A stretch of 64,000 bases of DNA from Cyclobacterium roseum. Its GTDB lineage: Bacteria > Bacteroidota > Bacteroidia > Cytophagales > Cyclobacteriaceae. Where the stretch lies: NCBI RefSeq assembly GCF_010119225.1, contig NZ_WNKF01000021.1, positions 1 through 64,000 of the forward strand, written 5' to 3'. Shown here piece after piece: positions 36,348 through 45,030 of this stretch (position 1 is the first letter of the stretch; the number at the start of each line of letters is the position of its first letter). The position numbers and the translations under genes are program-made. The notes beneath the pieces are model-generated. The model was not told where the DNA came from, did no database searches, and saw only the letters and a program-made list of their open reading frames with translations.

Positions 36348-37721
36348 ATGTCAGAAAGAAGAGAATTTATTAAAAAAAGCCTGCTGGGTAGTGCGGGTAT
36401 TGCCATAGCGGGAATGAGTATGAGTGCGAAGTCCTACGCTAGCATTATGGGAGCCAATGATCGGATGCATCTGGCTGTTATCGGAATCCGGGGACAGGGA
36501 ACCAATCATATCAACCAATTTTGTAAACTGAAAGAAAGCCGGAACGTAGTAATTAAAACCTTATGTGATGCGGATGAGAATACCTGGGCCGAAAAAGTAA
36601 AACTGGTAAAGGATAGCGTTGGAGATACCCCGGGTACCGAATACGATATGAGAAAGGTTCTGGAGGACCCGGAGGTAGATGCGGTTTCCTTTGCGACCCC
36701 AAATCACTGGCATGCACTGGGTACGATATGGGCCTGCCAGGCAGGTAAAAATGTCTACGTGGAAAAGCCGGCCAGCCATAATGTATATGAAGGGAGAAAG
36801 ATGATCGAAGCAGCGCGAAAATACAACCGGATTGTACAGGTAGGATTTCAGAATCGTTCCATCCAGAACGTAATGGAAGCCATGAAATTTTTACATGATG
36901 GCAATATTGGAGAGGTGTATATGGCCCGCGGCTTGTGCTATAAGCCACGAAATTCCTTTGGTATTTCAAGGGACAGTGCCCCACCGGAAGGCCTTCACTA
37001 TGATTTATGGCTGGGCCCGGCTCCTTACAGAGCCTATAATGAGAAAAAAGGCCACTACAACTGGCACTGGCATTGGGATACCGGCAACGGTGATACCGGC
37101 AATCAAGGGCCTCATCAATTTGACATCGCCAGATGGGGTTTGAATAAAAATGAGCACCCTGTATCCGTGTATTCTGCAGGTGGAATTTACGGGATTTCTC
37201 CTCAAGAGTGCTCGCAGGAAACACCGAATACGCAGACCTCCCTTTTCACCTACGATGATGGAAAAATGCTGGAATTCGAAACCCGGGGCAGGTACACCCA
37301 TGGGGAATCCAGCCTTGGAATTAAAATAGGAAACATGTTTTACGGGACGGATGGCTACCTCGAACTGAATGGTAGTACCTGGAAGGCCTTTCGAAAGGAT
37401 GAAAAAGAGCCTTTTGCCAGCTCCCAGAAAGCGCAGGCTGAAACCTCGGGAGGATCCAATGTGTTGGCTGCTCCTGGAGGATCCGAACATTATGCTAACT
37501 TTCTGGATGCCGTCAGAGATGGTAAAAAGGAAAGCTTGCATTGTGATATCCGGGAGGGATACTATTCTTCCGCCTTGCCCTTGATTGCAAATATCTCCTA
37601 TCGCCTGAAAAGAGAATTGAAATTTATGGGAGAGTATGAGAAGTTTGCCAATGATACAGAGGCAGATACCATGCTGACCAGGCCCAGCCGGCCACCTTAT
37701 GTGGTTCCGGAACAGGTTTAA
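36348..37721 (+). CDS. Gfo/Idh/MocA-family oxidoreductase with twin-arginine signal
   Basis: 457 aa. The signal SERREFIKKSLLGSAG is of the twin-arginine type. Rossmann fold region (VIGIRGQGTNHINQF), EKPASHNVYEGRKMIEAA with the catalytic Lys, then DTGNQGPHQFDIARWG in the C-terminal half, which is a signature of the exported Bacteroidota/Planctomycetes group. Twin-arginine export of folded, NAD(P)-loaded enzyme fits this family. Lies 29 bp after the epimerase; last gene of the run. Confidence 0.9.
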   Translation: MSERREFIKKSLLGSAGIAIAGMSMSAKSYASIMGANDRMHLAVIGIRGQGTNHINQFCKLKESRNVVIKTLCDADENTWAEKVKLVKDSVGDTPGTEYDMRKVLEDPEVDAVSFATPNHWHALGTIWACQAGKNVYVEKPASHNVYEGRKMIEAARKYNRIVQVGFQNRSIQNVMEAMKFLHDGNIGEVYMARGLCYKPRNSFGISRDSAPPEGLHYDLWLGPAPYRAYNEKKGHYNWHWHWDTGNGDTGNQGPHQFDIARWGLNKNEHPVSVYSAGGIYGISPQECSQETPNTQTSLFTYDDGKMLEFETRGRYTHGESSLGIKIGNMFYGTDGYLELNGSTWKAFRKDEKEPFASSQKAQAETSGGSNVLAAPGGSEHYANFLDAVRDGKKESLHCDIREGYYSSALPLIANISYRLKRELKFMGEYEKFANDTEADTMLTRPSRPPYVVPEQV

Positions 37722-37737
37722 TTTCGGGCAGGATAGA

Positions 37738-37776
37738 AACAAAGGGGAAGACATGATGTCATTCCCTTTTGTTTTT
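37738..37776 (+). terminator. Terminator after the oxidoreductase gene
   Basis: AACAAAGGGGAA pairs with TTCCCTTTTGTT (one G-T pair). Inside lies GACAT/GATGTC, followed by TTTTT. Confidence 0.75.
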
Positions 37777-37872
37777 CGGCTTTAACGGTTCTGCCGGATT
37801 TTTCGAAATATACCGAAAAATGTCGCTTAGTATGATGAATCAAGTAGTTCCAATTCTGTAACCCATTATCTT

Positions 37873-39978
37873 ATGAATCGCATATTCTTCACCGTATTGA
37901 TTTTTTTCTTTCTTGGTTTTTCAAGTCAAGCTCAGGAAGATTTAAAGGTCATCCAATCGCATTGGGTCAGTTTTACGGATGGCCCCAATGCGCTTTACAA
38001 GCATCAGGCAGCGCAGGCCTTTCAGATGCTGGATGCCAGGGAGGAGGCGGTAGAGAAATTGCATACCCTTGGGGACTGGAAAGGTTGGCAGAAACAGGTA
38101 AAAAAAACATTGATGCAAGTAGTGGGACCCTTCCCGGAAAAGACCCCACTTCGGCCAGAAATCACCCGAACGATTCAAAAGCCAGGCTATCGGATGGAAC
38201 ACCTGGTCTTTCAGTCCCAGCCCGCGTTCTATGTTAGTGCCACTCTTTTTATCCCGGATGGATTAGAATCAAAAGCCCCGGCCATTATTTATTGTTCGGG
38301 ACATGCCCTGGAATCCTATAGAAGTGTTACCTACCAACATGTAATTTTGAACCTGGTAAAAAAGGGGTTTATCGTTTTGGCTTTTGATCCGGTAGGTCAG
38401 GGAGAACGACTCGAATACTATGATTCCGCTACGGGAAAGCCTACCATTGGCGGACCAACCAAACAGCATTCCTTTCCGGGTGCACAGGCTTTTATTGCCG
38501 GCTCCTCCCAGGCAAGATACATGATATGGGACGGTATCAGGGCGGTTGATTACCTGATTTCCCGCTCAGAAGTGGATCCGGATAGATTAGGCATCACCGG
38601 CAGGTCCGGCGGCGGGACCCAAGCGGCTTACATCGCTGCATTTGATGACCGTATTTACGCTTCCGCTCCGGAGAATTACCTGACTAATTTTAAGCGGCTC
38701 TGGTTAACTCACGGGCCACAGGATGCCGAACAAAATTTCTATCGGGGGATTGCTTCCGGGCTGGATCAACCCGACTTGCTGCTGGTGAGAGCACCTAAAC
38801 CCAATTTGCTTATCGCCACGAGCAGAGATATTTTCAATATTGAAGGGGCAAGAGAAACGGCAAAGCAGGTAAGCCGGATTTACCAGGCTTTCGATGCGCC
38901 GGGTAATTTTGCCTTGGTGGAAGACGACGCGGGCCACGCATCAACGCAGAAAAACAGGGAGGCCATGTATGCCTTTTTCCAAAATCATTTAAATCTACCT
39001 GGTGAGTCATCAGATGAAAAGATAGATACATTAAGCAACGAAGAACTCCAGGTCAGTCCAAAAGGACAATTACTGGAAACGTACCCGGGAAAGACCATAC
39101 AGCAACTTAACCTGGAATTCCTTTCGGATCCACCTACGGGAACCCTGGAGGAGCGGGTTGCGGATTCAAGGGAATTATCCGGATATCTGGAGCCGGTGGG
39201 TACATCGGAGCGTATGATGACTGGCAGGTACCAACGCGACGGATATACGGTAGAAAAGCACCTGATAAAAGGAGAGGGAGGATATTGGATTCCTTTTTTG
39301 CTACTGGTACCGGAGGAGATTACCACCGAGGCGGTTCTTTACCTGCATCCCGAGGGTAAAGCGGCTGATGCCTCAGTCGGGGGCGAGATGGAGGCTTTGG
39401 TAAAAGAAGGCGCCATGGTCATGGCACCTGACTTGTTGAATACGGGGGAAATGGGAAGCGGTGGATTTAATGGGGATTCTAATTTCAAAGGAAATTCCTA
39501 TAACCATTGGTTTGGCAGCATTCTGATCGGGCGGAGTCTGGTGGGCCTGCACGCCGGGGATGCCAATCGACTGGCAAAGGTGCTGCAGGAAGTATCCGGA
39601 AGTAAAACCATCAAAGGCCTGGCCAAGGGACGCATGTCAGCCGTTCTGCTGCATGCAGCAAATTACAATGAGGCCTATTCATCGATTGCATTAATCGACC
39701 CCATGGTATCCTACCGAGCGCTGGTGCAAGAACGAAACTACGACCCTTCCCTGATTCCTTTTGCCGTGGCCAACTCGGTATCCCATTATGATTTGCCTGA
39801 TTTGTTGGAAAACCTGGCGGACAAAAGACCCCTGGTATTGCAGAGCGGTGCCGCCGGGATGCCTTCCGAGGGTCAATCCCTGTTGCCGGAACGAGCAACC
39901 ATGGAAAAAATAAAGGTTATTCAAACGGGTGATATTGAAGAAAGAAGCGGTTATTTAAAGGAATGGCTGCAACCTTGA
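37873..39978 (+). CDS. Tandem alpha/beta-hydrolase protein, secreted (acetylxylan-esterase type)
   Basis: 701 aa with signal peptide ending near SSQAQ. The first half (about 20-380) is a complete hydrolase: nucleophile in GITGRSGGGTQAAYIAA, histidine in EDDAGHAST, and IYCSGHALESYRS as oxyanion segment. The second half (about 400-700) repeats the fold (EAVLYLHPEGKAADAS; MVMAPDLLNTGEMG), but the expected nucleophile motif is not GxSxG (KGRMSAVLLHA) and no catalytic histidine is evident. So it is probably one active and one inactive domain. Separate transcript, 151 bp after the previous gene. Confidence 0.85.
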   Translation: MNRIFFTVLIFFFLGFSSQAQEDLKVIQSHWVSFTDGPNALYKHQAAQAFQMLDAREEAVEKLHTLGDWKGWQKQVKKTLMQVVGPFPEKTPLRPEITRTIQKPGYRMEHLVFQSQPAFYVSATLFIPDGLESKAPAIIYCSGHALESYRSVTYQHVILNLVKKGFIVLAFDPVGQGERLEYYDSATGKPTIGGPTKQHSFPGAQAFIAGSSQARYMIWDGIRAVDYLISRSEVDPDRLGITGRSGGGTQAAYIAAFDDRIYASAPENYLTNFKRLWLTHGPQDAEQNFYRGIASGLDQPDLLLVRAPKPNLLIATSRDIFNIEGARETAKQVSRIYQAFDAPGNFALVEDDAGHASTQKNREAMYAFFQNHLNLPGESSDEKIDTLSNEELQVSPKGQLLETYPGKTIQQLNLEFLSDPPTGTLEERVADSRELSGYLEPVGTSERMMTGRYQRDGYTVEKHLIKGEGGYWIPFLLLVPEEITTEAVLYLHPEGKAADASVGGEMEALVKEGAMVMAPDLLNTGEMGSGGFNGDSNFKGNSYNHWFGSILIGRSLVGLHAGDANRLAKVLQEVSGSKTIKGLAKGRMSAVLLHAANYNEAYSSIALIDPMVSYRALVQERNYDPSLIPFAVANSVSHYDLPDLLENLADKRPLVLQSGAAGMPSEGQSLLPERATMEKIKVIQTGDIEERSGYLKEWLQP

Positions 39979-40035
39979 TTTGTATAAGAACAATATCAAT
40001 TTGATCCATGTATCGGGGTGGTTGGCCCTAAAACA

Positions 40036-40072
40036 GTAAAAGCTACCCCGTATTCTAAGGGGTAGCTTTTAC
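40036..40072. terminator. Bidirectional terminator
   Basis: 14 bp perfect stem GTAAAAGCTACCCC / GGGGTAGCTTTTAC with a nine-base loop. Lies between the convergent tandem-hydrolase and aldolase genes. Confidence 0.88.
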
Positions 40073-40092
40073 TTGGTTATCGCTTGTCCGTT

Positions 40093-41154
40093 TTAATTAC
40101 GGTTAATGGCGTTCAGCATGTCGAAGGCCAATTCCAGTCGTTTTCCGAAATTTTCCTCTCCTTTACGTAGCCAAACCCGTGGATCGTAGGATTTTTTATT
40201 AGGGTTATCCGCGCCCTCGGGATTTCCCAGTTGCGTCTGAAGGTATCCTTCTTTTTCGTGGTAATATTTCAATACCCCTTCCCAGAAGGCCCATTGCAAA
40301 TCTGTATCGATATTCATCTTGATGGAGCCGTATCCATTTGCTTCCCGGATCTCTTCCACTGTGGAACCTGACCCGCCGTGAAATACGAAGTTTACAGGCT
40401 TACCGGTAGTTCCGAATTTTTTATTGATAAAATCCTGCGAGTTTTTTAGGATATCTGGCCGAAGTGAAACGTTGCCGGGCTTGTAGACCCCGTGCACATT
40501 TCCGAAGGCAGCAGCGATGGTAAACATGTCACCCACCTTGTTTAGCTCTTCGTAAGCATAGGCGACTTCCTCGGGCTGTGTGTAAAGTTTGGAGCTGTCT
40601 ACATCGGTATTGTCTACGCCATCTTCTTCTCCACCAGTTACCCCCAGCTCTATTTCTATTGCCATTTGAAGTTTTGCAAACTCTTTGAAGTAGTCTACCG
40701 AAATGGAAATATTTTCTTCCAACGACTCTTCTGACAGGTCCAGCATGTGCGAACTAAACAAAGGCTTTTTAAAGGCTTCATAATAAGCTTTTCCTTCGGC
40801 CAGTAAGCCGTCAATCCAGGGAAGCAATTTCTTAGCCGCATGATCCGTATGCAAAATTACGGGCACTCCGTAAACTTGCGCCATTTTTTGTACGTGCATG
40901 GCTCCGGAAACACCACCAGCGATAGAAGCCTGTTGTTTGTCATTGGGCAAGCCTTTTCCAGCAAAAAATTGAGCACCCCCATTCGAAAACTGGATCATCA
41001 CAGGAGAATTGACTTTTTTTGCCGTTTCCAGCACAGCATTTACGGTATTACTGTTGATACAGTTTACAGCTGGCATTGCAAATTCACTTTCTTTGGCATA
41101 GGCCAACAGGTCTTTCAGCTCTTCGCCGTATTTTACTCCAGGTTTGAATTTCAT
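40093..41154 (-). CDS. fba: Class II fructose-bisphosphate aldolase
   Basis: 353 aa, the FbaA/yeast type. Cleaves fructose 1,6-bisphosphate to triose phosphates with zinc. Zinc and active-site motifs are present: ILHTDHAAKKLLPW, EIELGVTGGEEDGVD, AAAFGNVHGVYKPGN and FVFHGGSGS. Housekeeping glycolysis/gluconeogenesis gene, monocistronic, divergent from the binding-protein-like gene. Confidence 0.96.
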   Translation of the reverse strand: MKFKPGVKYGEELKDLLAYAKESEFAMPAVNCINSNTVNAVLETAKKVNSPVMIQFSNGGAQFFAGKGLPNDKQQASIAGGVSGAMHVQKMAQVYGVPVILHTDHAAKKLLPWIDGLLAEGKAYYEAFKKPLFSSHMLDLSEESLEENISISVDYFKEFAKLQMAIEIELGVTGGEEDGVDNTDVDSSKLYTQPEEVAYAYEELNKVGDMFTIAAAFGNVHGVYKPGNVSLRPDILKNSQDFINKKFGTTGKPVNFVFHGGSGSTVEEIREANGYGSIKMNIDTDLQWAFWEGVLKYYHEKEGYLQTQLGNPEGADNPNKKSYDPRVWLRKGEENFGKRLELAFDMLNAINRN

Positions 41155-41218
41155 AAGGAATGGTTTTTGATGAATGATAGTAGGATTCTATTTCAGGAAG
41201 AAATAAAGAATCAGAGTG

Positions 41219-41226
41219 CAAAGATA
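41219..41226 (-). promoter_or_regulatory. -7-like box of fba
   Basis: The minus strand reads TATCTTTG, matching TAnnTTTG, 64 nt before the aldolase start codon. The only nearby TTG (41243-41241) is at a short 14 nt spacing. Confidence 0.4.
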
Positions 41227-41338
41227 GGAATACCGTTGAACAATTGCCTTATGATTTGCATGAAAATAACCGATTTGCCAAAGAATGCTAGTGGAAACAC
41301 GGTTTTAATCTTTATTAGAAACTATAAAATTTCCTTTT

Positions 41339-41346
41339 TATCTTTG
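41339..41346 (+). promoter_or_regulatory. -7-like box directly before the start at 41351
   Basis: TATCTTTG ends four bases before the ATG. If used, transcription would start at or near the start codon and give a leaderless mRNA. Confidence 0.4.
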
Positions 41347-41350
41347 ATTT

Positions 41351-42214
41351 ATGGAAAAGATAACCATCACCGGAGTACCAGAACATTTTAATTTCCCTTG
41401 GTTAAAGTTAGTAGAAAAGCAGCCATTTTTGGACGAGGAGATACAACTTGTATGGGAAAATGAATCCAAAGGCTCTGGAGCCATGAATAAAGCCATCCGG
41501 GAGGGAAATACGGATTTGGCGATTATTCTTACCGAAAGTTTCGTAAAGGACAAAATTGAAGGAAACCCGGGAAAAATGATTGGTTTTCATGTAGAATCAC
41601 CTCTTGTATGGGGAATCCATGTACCTGGAAGCTCCAAATTGGAGGAGGTTTCTGAATTAAAGAACGTTCCTTTTTTGGTAAGCAGGATGGGGTCAGGGTC
41701 TCATTTGATGGCCTTTCTCCTGGCCAGAGAGCATGGCTGGGACACAGCGGACATTAATTTTGAAATTATTGGTAATCTGGATGGTGCCATCAAATCGTTT
41801 AAGAGTGCCAATCCCAAAGCCTTTCTTTGGGAAAAATATACCACCCAGCCCCTTGTATCAAAGGGTTGGTTCCGAAGGATCGGTGAAATACCTACTCCCT
41901 GGCCCTGTTTTGTGATTGTGGCCTCCGATAATTTTCTAAAGAATCACCCGGGTCTCTCCGACAGGCTGCTGAATGCCATTTATGACATCAACACGGGCCT
42001 GATGCAGGATAAAAAAGCAATTGCTCCGACGATTCAAAAAGACTATCACCTGGGTGCCGATGATGTGAATCAATGGTTGGAACAAACCTCCTGGGCTACC
42101 TCAAAGGAGATTCCTCCGGTGCATTTGGAGAACACCATGAAAATTTTGGCTGAGGTAAACTTGATTCAAAAGACCCTCCCGGTTAGTGCGTTTATAGCAG
42201 CGGAAAGGCCATAA
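41351..42214 (+). CDS. Substrate-binding-protein-like fold without signal peptide
   Basis: 287 aa. The order of strands and motifs (ITITGVPEHFNFPW, KAIREGNTDLAIIL, VPFLVSRMGSGSHLMAFLLARE, FVIVASDNFLKNHPG) resembles the nitrate/sulfonate/thiamine-precursor type ABC substrate-binding proteins. There is no signal peptide or lipobox, and no permease or ATPase gene nearby. It may therefore be a cytoplasmic ligand-binding protein or an enzyme built on this fold. Monocistronic; a hairpin follows immediately. Confidence 0.72.
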   Translation: MEKITITGVPEHFNFPWLKLVEKQPFLDEEIQLVWENESKGSGAMNKAIREGNTDLAIILTESFVKDKIEGNPGKMIGFHVESPLVWGIHVPGSSKLEEVSELKNVPFLVSRMGSGSHLMAFLLAREHGWDTADINFEIIGNLDGAIKSFKSANPKAFLWEKYTTQPLVSKGWFRRIGEIPTPWPCFVIVASDNFLKNHPGLSDRLLNAIYDINTGLMQDKKAIAPTIQKDYHLGADDVNQWLEQTSWATSKEIPPVHLENTMKILAEVNLIQKTLPVSAFIAAERP

Positions 42215-42246
42215 AAAAAGTGCTGTCCCGAATCGGAAACAGCACT
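42212..42246 (-). terminator. Hairpin with T-run on the minus strand
   Basis: AGTGCTGT (42219-42226) pairs with ACAGCACT (42239-42246), with inner CCG/CGG pairing. On the minus strand a T-run follows, so it probably ends the NIPSNAP transcript. Confidence 0.65.
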
Positions 42247-42300
42247 AAGTAACTACCTTAAATTCGCTGGATGATCTTATTCACATCTGATAAAGAAGAA

Positions 42301-42370
42301 TGAAACCTGTCAGGTTTCATCTACTTGAAGTGTGTTGTTGCTTGAATAGCAACAAAAACCTGACAGGTTT
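42301..42370. repeat. Nested inverted repeat with AAACCTGTCAGGTTT ends
   Basis: TGAAACCTG-T-CAGGTTTCA (42301-42319) and AAACCTG-A-CAGGTTT (42356-42370) are each palindromic and are reverse complements of one another. Between them lies TTGTTGC / GCAACAA. The whole can fold into a large cruciform or hairpin. It looks like a dispersed intergenic repeat, but only one copy was noticed in this window. Confidence 0.7.
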
Positions 42371-42404
42371 GCAGATTTTAGAAACTACCTTAATTATTTA
42401 ATAT

Positions 42405-43199
42405 TTAAATATCCGAATAGTCAGTCGGTTGAAGCAAGCGTGTATCGTTTCTGGACACCGTATTCCGATATTCTTCCAGGTCTTTCATGGCATCCCAGTC
42501 AGGATCGGTCCGAAAGGCATCCCAATGTGCATTCCGGTCTTCCATGTTTTCGAAGGTGGTCAGGTACATCAGGTTTGGCATATTCGCTCCTGCCAATGTT
42601 TCTGCGTAGAAAACGGGATTAAAATTAAGTTTGTCAAAAATGTCAATTTCACCGCTATTAAACATTTTTACTTTTTGGCGGTAAAGCCTTTCCGTGGCGG
42701 CTTCATAACTTCTGAGTTCATACACCCGTTCTGACATGGGGGCAGTCAGATTTGGTGTAGCCATTCTTGGGCTACCTGTAAATGCCTGAAGTAAAGCCGT
42801 TTCAAGACGCTCAAAAGGAGCTTTGTCATGGGCAGCGTGGATATAATCTTTGCCGGCATTCTGGTAGGCCTGGTCTTTATCCAATTTTACTTGAAATTGA
42901 AAATACGCTTTCGAATTTTTGAATGGGAGCAGTACGTATATTTTTGTTCCGGCATCCTCTTCAGAACTCAGCGGTTTAAATACCCCCACATTGCTCAGAC
43001 CAGCCCGGTGCGCTGCTGGAATAAATGCTGTTTTCAGGTATTCATCCACCATTTTTTCCTGGCCTTGGTTGGCAATATGGTAAATTTTCAATTCGTAAAG
43101 ATCTCTTTTTCCATCCTGTGCCTGGGAAAGCGAGGAGCTGGTTAAAGTAAACAGTAGTAAAAGGCTTCCGGCAATCAGAAGAGGGCAATTTTTTAGCAT
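42405..43199 (-). CDS. NIPSNAP-family secreted protein
   Basis: 264 aa with a signal peptide ending near SLSQAQ. Two ferredoxin-like NIPSNAP modules: YELKIYHIANQGQEKMVDEYL with AAHRAGLSNVGVFKP, and YELRSYEAATERLYRQKVKMF with NLMYLTTFENMEDRNAHWDAF. The biochemical role of bacterial NIPSNAP proteins is unclear; exported forms are common in Bacteroidota, often near oxidoreductases. Monocistronic. Confidence 0.88.
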   Translation of the reverse strand: MLKNCPLLIAGSLLLLFTLTSSSLSQAQDGKRDLYELKIYHIANQGQEKMVDEYLKTAFIPAAHRAGLSNVGVFKPLSSEEDAGTKIYVLLPFKNSKAYFQFQVKLDKDQAYQNAGKDYIHAAHDKAPFERLETALLQAFTGSPRMATPNLTAPMSERVYELRSYEAATERLYRQKVKMFNSGEIDIFDKLNFNPVFYAETLAGANMPNLMYLTTFENMEDRNAHWDAFRTDPDWDAMKDLEEYRNTVSRNDTRLLQPTDYSDI

Positions 43200-43310
43200 G
43201 TTATCTTGAGTTTTGTGTGTTAAGAAAACCCCTATCGGGGATTCGTTACATAAATGTAAATAAAATCAAACTACTTTAAAAAAAAAGTATAGCAATGGCA
43301 AATAAATTAT

Positions 43311-43318
43311 TATTTTTG
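43311..43318 (+). promoter_or_regulatory. -7-like box of the UDP-glucuronate decarboxylase gene
   Basis: TATTTTTG, matching TAnnTTTG, 55 nt before the start codon at 43374. No clear TTG at the usual upstream distance. Confidence 0.35.
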
Positions 43319-43373
43319 GTTTTTGCTTCTGTTGAACGACAGGTTTAAATTTTGAAATAATTATTTTAAGGAA

Positions 43374-44321
43374 ATGAAACGGATTTTAGTAACCGGAGGG
43401 GCTGGGTTTTTAGGCAGTCATCTCTGCGACAAACTTTTAGGTGAAGGACATGAGGTCCTTTGTGCCGATAATCTTTTTACAGGAAGAAGAAGAAATATCC
43501 ACCACCTGCTGGACAACAAAAATTTCGAATTTCTACGGCATGATGTGACCTTACCGATGTATGTTGAGGTAGATGAAATTTACAACCTGGCCTGTCCCGC
43601 CAGTCCCGTGCATTATCAGTTTGATCCGGTACAAACGACCAAAACAAGTGTGATTGGTGCCATTAACATGCTGGGCCTTGCTAAGCGATTAAAAGTAAAA
43701 ATATTGCAGGCTAGCACCAGTGAGGTATATGGAGACCCGGAGGTGCACCCTCAACCAGAATCCTATAAGGGAAGTGTGAGTGTCACCGGCCCAAGGGCCT
43801 GTTACGATGAAGGTAAAAGATGTGCCGAGACCTTGTTTTTTGATTACCACAGGCAGCATAAACTCAACATAAAGGTCATACGGATTTTCAATACCTACGG
43901 ACCGCGCATGCATCCTTCCGATGGTAGGGTGGTGAGTAATTTCATCGTGCAGGCATTGAAAGGAGAGGACATTACCATTTTTGGAGACGGGATGCAAACT
44001 CGAAGCTTCGGATACGTCAGCGACTTGATTAGAGGGATGCACTCGATGATGAATAGCCCAAATGAATTTATAGGACCCGTGAATATCGGCAACCCAGTGG
44101 AATTTACCATGTTGGAACTGGCGGAAAATGTACTGCAATTGACAGGGTCCAAAAGCAAACTGAAATTCCTTCCCTTGCCTCAAGACGATCCCATGCAGCG
44201 GAAGCCAAACATCGATTTGGCCAGGGAAAAATTAGGATGGGAACCAAAGGTGCATCTCAAAGAAGGCCTGGTAGAAACCATCCAGTATTTTGAGCAGGTT
44301 TTGAGCGAAGGACAGTATTAG
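43374..44321 (+). CDS. UDP-glucuronate decarboxylase (UDP-xylose synthase)
   Basis: 315 aa short-chain dehydrogenase family. GGAGFLG (8-14) binds NAD, and the catalytic YxxxK is Tyr144-Lys148 (CYDEGKR). [19 protein letters not shown] and [21 protein letters not shown] are very typical of UXS. Converts UDP-glucuronate, the product of Ugd (2498-3895), to UDP-xylose. First gene of the exopolysaccharide region, ended by its own terminator. Confidence 0.95.
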   Translation: MKRILVTGGAGFLGSHLCDKLLGEGHEVLCADNLFTGRRRNIHHLLDNKNFEFLRHDVTLPMYVEVDEIYNLACPASPVHYQFDPVQTTKTSVIGAINMLGLAKRLKVKILQASTSEVYGDPEVHPQPESYKGSVSVTGPRACYDEGKRCAETLFFDYHRQHKLNIKVIRIFNTYGPRMHPSDGRVVSNFIVQALKGEDITIFGDGMQTRSFGYVSDLIRGMHSMMNSPNEFIGPVNIGNPVEFTMLELAENVLQLTGSKSKLKFLPLPQDDPMQRKPNIDLAREKLGWEPKVHLKEGLVETIQYFEQVLSEGQY

Positions 44322-44344
44322 TCAAGCTATTTATGAGCTTAGGG

Positions 44345-44379
44345 GCATTGTTTTTCTACGGAAGGGCAATGCTTTTTTT
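44345..44379 (+). terminator. Rho-independent terminator
   Basis: GCATTG (44345-44350) pairs with CAATGC (44367-44372), followed by TTTTTTT. Confidence 0.8.
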
Positions 44380-44622
44380 ATGCATGCTTTTTCCAGTTGA
44401 ATGAATCTGTTTAGTAGCATTTTAATGGACTGTTTCTTTAAACACTGATTTTAGTTTTTTAAATTATAAATTTTGTAATTTGTAATAAATCAAAATAAAA
44501 ATTAATTTATGAACAATAATAATTTGTTTTTATTTAAAAATAATCGGTAAAACCTTTTTTTATTTGTTCTCTGGTTACTACCTTTATTAGGTAAAAATTC
44601 ATCACCCATAATACATGTTGCC
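44380..44622. other. A/T-rich intergenic region, no gene seen
   Basis: Together with the terminator this is a 300 bp gap. It is rich in A and T runs and probably holds the promoter of the receiver/sugar-transferase pair, but no exact TAnnTTTG box was found. Confidence 0.5.
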
Positions 44623-45030
44623 ATGAAAAGCACTTATAAAATTTTTGCAATCGATGATGAGCCTTCGGTATTGCTGATCATCAAACATTACTTCAAGGAA
44701 AAATTTGAGGTCAGTGTTTTCAATAAGCCTGCTGATGCCATTGCCACCATGCATGAAGGAAATTTGCCGGATATTATTATTTGTGATTTGAACATGCCGG
44801 AAATCAGCGGGACAGAGTTTGTGGAGTTGATCCGGTCCAGTGGTTTTTTTGAGGCCATCCCTTTGATCGTTCTTTCGGCCACAGAATCTTCGGAAAAGAA
44901 GATCGATATTTTGAACCTGGGAGCGGATGATTTCATGGTGAAGCCCTTCAACCCAAAAGAATTGGAAGCTCGGATAAATTCTATTTTAAGAAGGACTGGT
45001 AAACCAGCATTGGAATCCATCAATGGGTGA
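44623..45030 (+). CDS. Stand-alone receiver-domain response regulator
   Basis: 135 aa, a single CheY-like receiver. The acidic pair is Asp11-Asp12, the phospho-acceptor Asp55 (ICDLNMP), the switch segment LSATES (85-89 region) and the lysine Lys107 (VKPF): all key residues are intact. There is no output domain. It overlaps the next gene by 8 bp, so the two are translationally coupled. The partner has an altered receiver fused to a sugar transferase, which suggests that this receiver controls that enzyme or competes with its receiver domain for a partner. Confidence 0.93.
   Translation: MKSTYKIFAIDDEPSVLLIIKHYFKEKFEVSVFNKPADAIATMHEGNLPDIIICDLNMPEISGTEFVELIRSSGFFEAIPLIVLSATESSEKKIDILNLGADDFMVKPFNPKELEARINSILRRTGKPALESING

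Noticed and set aside
37005-37754. Minus-strand open frame of 249 aa
   Set aside because: Antisense to the twin-arginine oxidoreductase and without family features.
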